A stretch of 64,000 nucleotides of DNA from Deltaproteobacteria bacterium (GTDB taxonomy: Bacteria > Bdellovibrionota_B > Oligoflexia > Oligoflexales > Bog-1112). The stretch is from contig JACKAG010000001.1 in NCBI GenBank assembly GCA_020635195.1, forward strand, positions 62,001 through 126,000, in the 5' to 3' direction. Below, piece by piece: positions 63,229 to 64,000 of this stretch. The notes under the pieces are model-generated. The model was not told the origin of the DNA. It searched no databases and saw nothing but the letters and a program-made list of their open reading frames with translations. Position 1 is the stretch's first letter, and each line of letters starts with the position of its first letter. The translations under genes and the position numbers were made by a program.

Positions 63229-64000
63229 ATGTCAATCCTTAAGAAGAAGCGCTGCCCGGTTTTGATCGGAAGTGGTATTTTATTGATGACCCAGTGTCAG
63301 ACCACAAATTCCGATTTATCTGACGCCGTTCTGCCTCCTTACAAGCTCGAAACATACAATTCTGCCAGTTACACAGAACATGAAGCTCAGAAAGAGGTTG
63401 AATCTTTCAGGCCCGATCAGCAAAGGCCGCACACTCCCTTTGACCTTGAACCATGGACAGAACGTCCGGAAGTTCACTTCTGGATACAGCATTTTTCTGG
63501 GCCGGGGCGCCCTGCTTTTGAAAGACAGCTTCAGCGGGGAGAAGAGCTACGTCCCATTATAGAGTCCATTTTGAGTGATAAGGGTCTTCCCACTGATCTC
63601 TATTATCTGGCTTTGATCGAAAGTGGTTTCCGCCCGGAAGCACGTTCTCATAAAGCGGCTGTTGGTGTCTGGCAGTTTATGGCGGGGACAGGACAGCGTT
63701 ACGGGCTTCGCAGGAACGCCTATCTGGATGAGAGGAGAGATCCTGTCAGAGCGACGATTGCTGCATCCGCTTACCTTTCTGATCTTTACAGGGCGTTTCA
63801 GTCCTGGTTTCTGGCGCTCTCTGCTTACTCCACAGGGGAAGGGCGCGTCCTGACTGCGGTGATGAAGCATGAAACCAGGAATTTCTGGAAACTTTCAGAA
63901 AAGAAAGCATTTTCTGCTGAAACAAGGGAGTATATCCCCAAATTTATTGCTGCGGCATGGGTTGCCAGAAATGCAGAACGCTATGGGGTGCGCTTACCGA
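63229..64000 (+). CDS. MltD-like membrane-bound lytic murein transglycosylase, 3' end outside window
   Basis: Open to the window end, 257 codons seen. A lipoprotein-type start (VLIGSGILLMTQCQT) is followed by a Pro/Glu-rich linker. The SLT domain has the catalytic Glu in YYLALIESGFRPEARSHKAA, VGVWQFMAGTGQRYGLRRNA and VRATIAASAYLSDLYRAF; the usual AYNAGEGRV reads AYSTGEGRV. It cleaves peptidoglycan glycan strands to make anhydro-muropeptides. LysM repeats usually follow in MltD and would be beyond 64000. Divergent from the bacterioferritin. Confidence 0.88.
   Translation, partial: MSILKKKRCPVLIGSGILLMTQCQTTNSDLSDAVLPPYKLETYNSASYTEHEAQKEVESFRPDQQRPHTPFDLEPWTERPEVHFWIQHFSGPGRPAFERQLQRGEELRPIIESILSDKGLPTDLYYLALIESGFRPEARSHKAAVGVWQFMAGTGQRYGLRRNAYLDERRDPVRATIAASAYLSDLYRAFQSWFLALSAYSTGEGRVLTAVMKHETRNFWKLSEKKAFSAETREYIPKFIAAAWVARNAERYGVRLP

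Overview
The window comes from a Gram-negative bacterium of about 45% GC. It encodes outer-membrane flagellar rings (FlgH, FlgI, FlgA), secreted and lipid-anchored proteins, LexA, CarD and a one-piece tmRNA. The gene mix (CarD, S41 proteases, FecR-domain protein, secreted ankyrin-repeat protein, and a flgF-flgG-flgA-flgH-flgI-flgJ-flgM-flgN-flgK-flgL order) fits the former deltaproteobacteria, perhaps Bdellovibrionota/Oligoflexia. I cannot name a species from sequence alone.

Layout. 1-2840: an AT-rich tail of what looks like a specialised-metabolite locus (cupin-type hydroxylase cut by the window edge, phosphopantetheinyl transferase, NTF2-like protein, membrane-anchored alpha/beta hydrolase), all overlapping or abutting. 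2841-7877: a pile-up of insertion sequences: a remnant transposase, an IS5-type element next to half an IS256-type transposase, an intact IS4-type transposase and an IS66-like accessory pair. 8133-16129: a toxin-antitoxin-like locus, a secreted histidine phosphatase, a zinc-metalloprotease-like gene, an exported protein, dnaJ and a uvrA-like gene, nearly all broken by 1-nt indels. 16420-16821: tmRNA (ssrA). 16984-20811: an accessory island directly after ssrA, with a VOC-kinase-RidA-zinc-ribbon operon, a DUF4238 gene and a TfoX-N gene, again mostly frameshifted. 20869-21739: a second copy of the IS5-type element.

21776-33636: intact accessory genes: glycine-rich repeat protein, CDF transporter, DUF1801-YdeI fusion, DUF1697, copper-type P-ATPase, SRPBCC protein, response regulator, ABC-F ATPase, S41-type protease and a beta-CASP nuclease. 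33717-43456: a minus-strand flagellar operon for rod, rings, hook junction, anti-sigma factor, chaperone and flagellin. It is headed by carD and a RibD_C reductase. 45220-48178: rpsO, pnp and dut. 48172-64000: a glycosyltransferase-TPR fusion, a large C-terminal processing protease, a secreted ankyrin protein, a TPR protein, lexA, a degenerate hemerythrin-like protein, rplS, yraN, rnhB, trxA, two unknown genes, a GHMP sugar kinase, a FecR-domain surface protein, a bacterioferritin and the start of a MltD-like lytic transglycosylase.

The most striking global feature is a sharp quality boundary. Between about 7.4 and 20.8 kb almost every gene, and even the tmRNA acceptor stem, carries single-base indels, mostly in homopolymers. 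From 21.8 to 64 kb I saw none in some 45 genes. This is either real decay of a whole segment or a poorly polished stretch of assembly. Both readings are given, because they change the meaning of every pseudogene call. I found no CRISPR array, no tRNA gene, no integrase and no unmistakable new multigene system. The best novelty candidates are the FlgH with a long coiled-coil tail, the post-ssrA VOC-kinase-RidA-zinc-ribbon operon, and the metabolite cluster running off the left edge.
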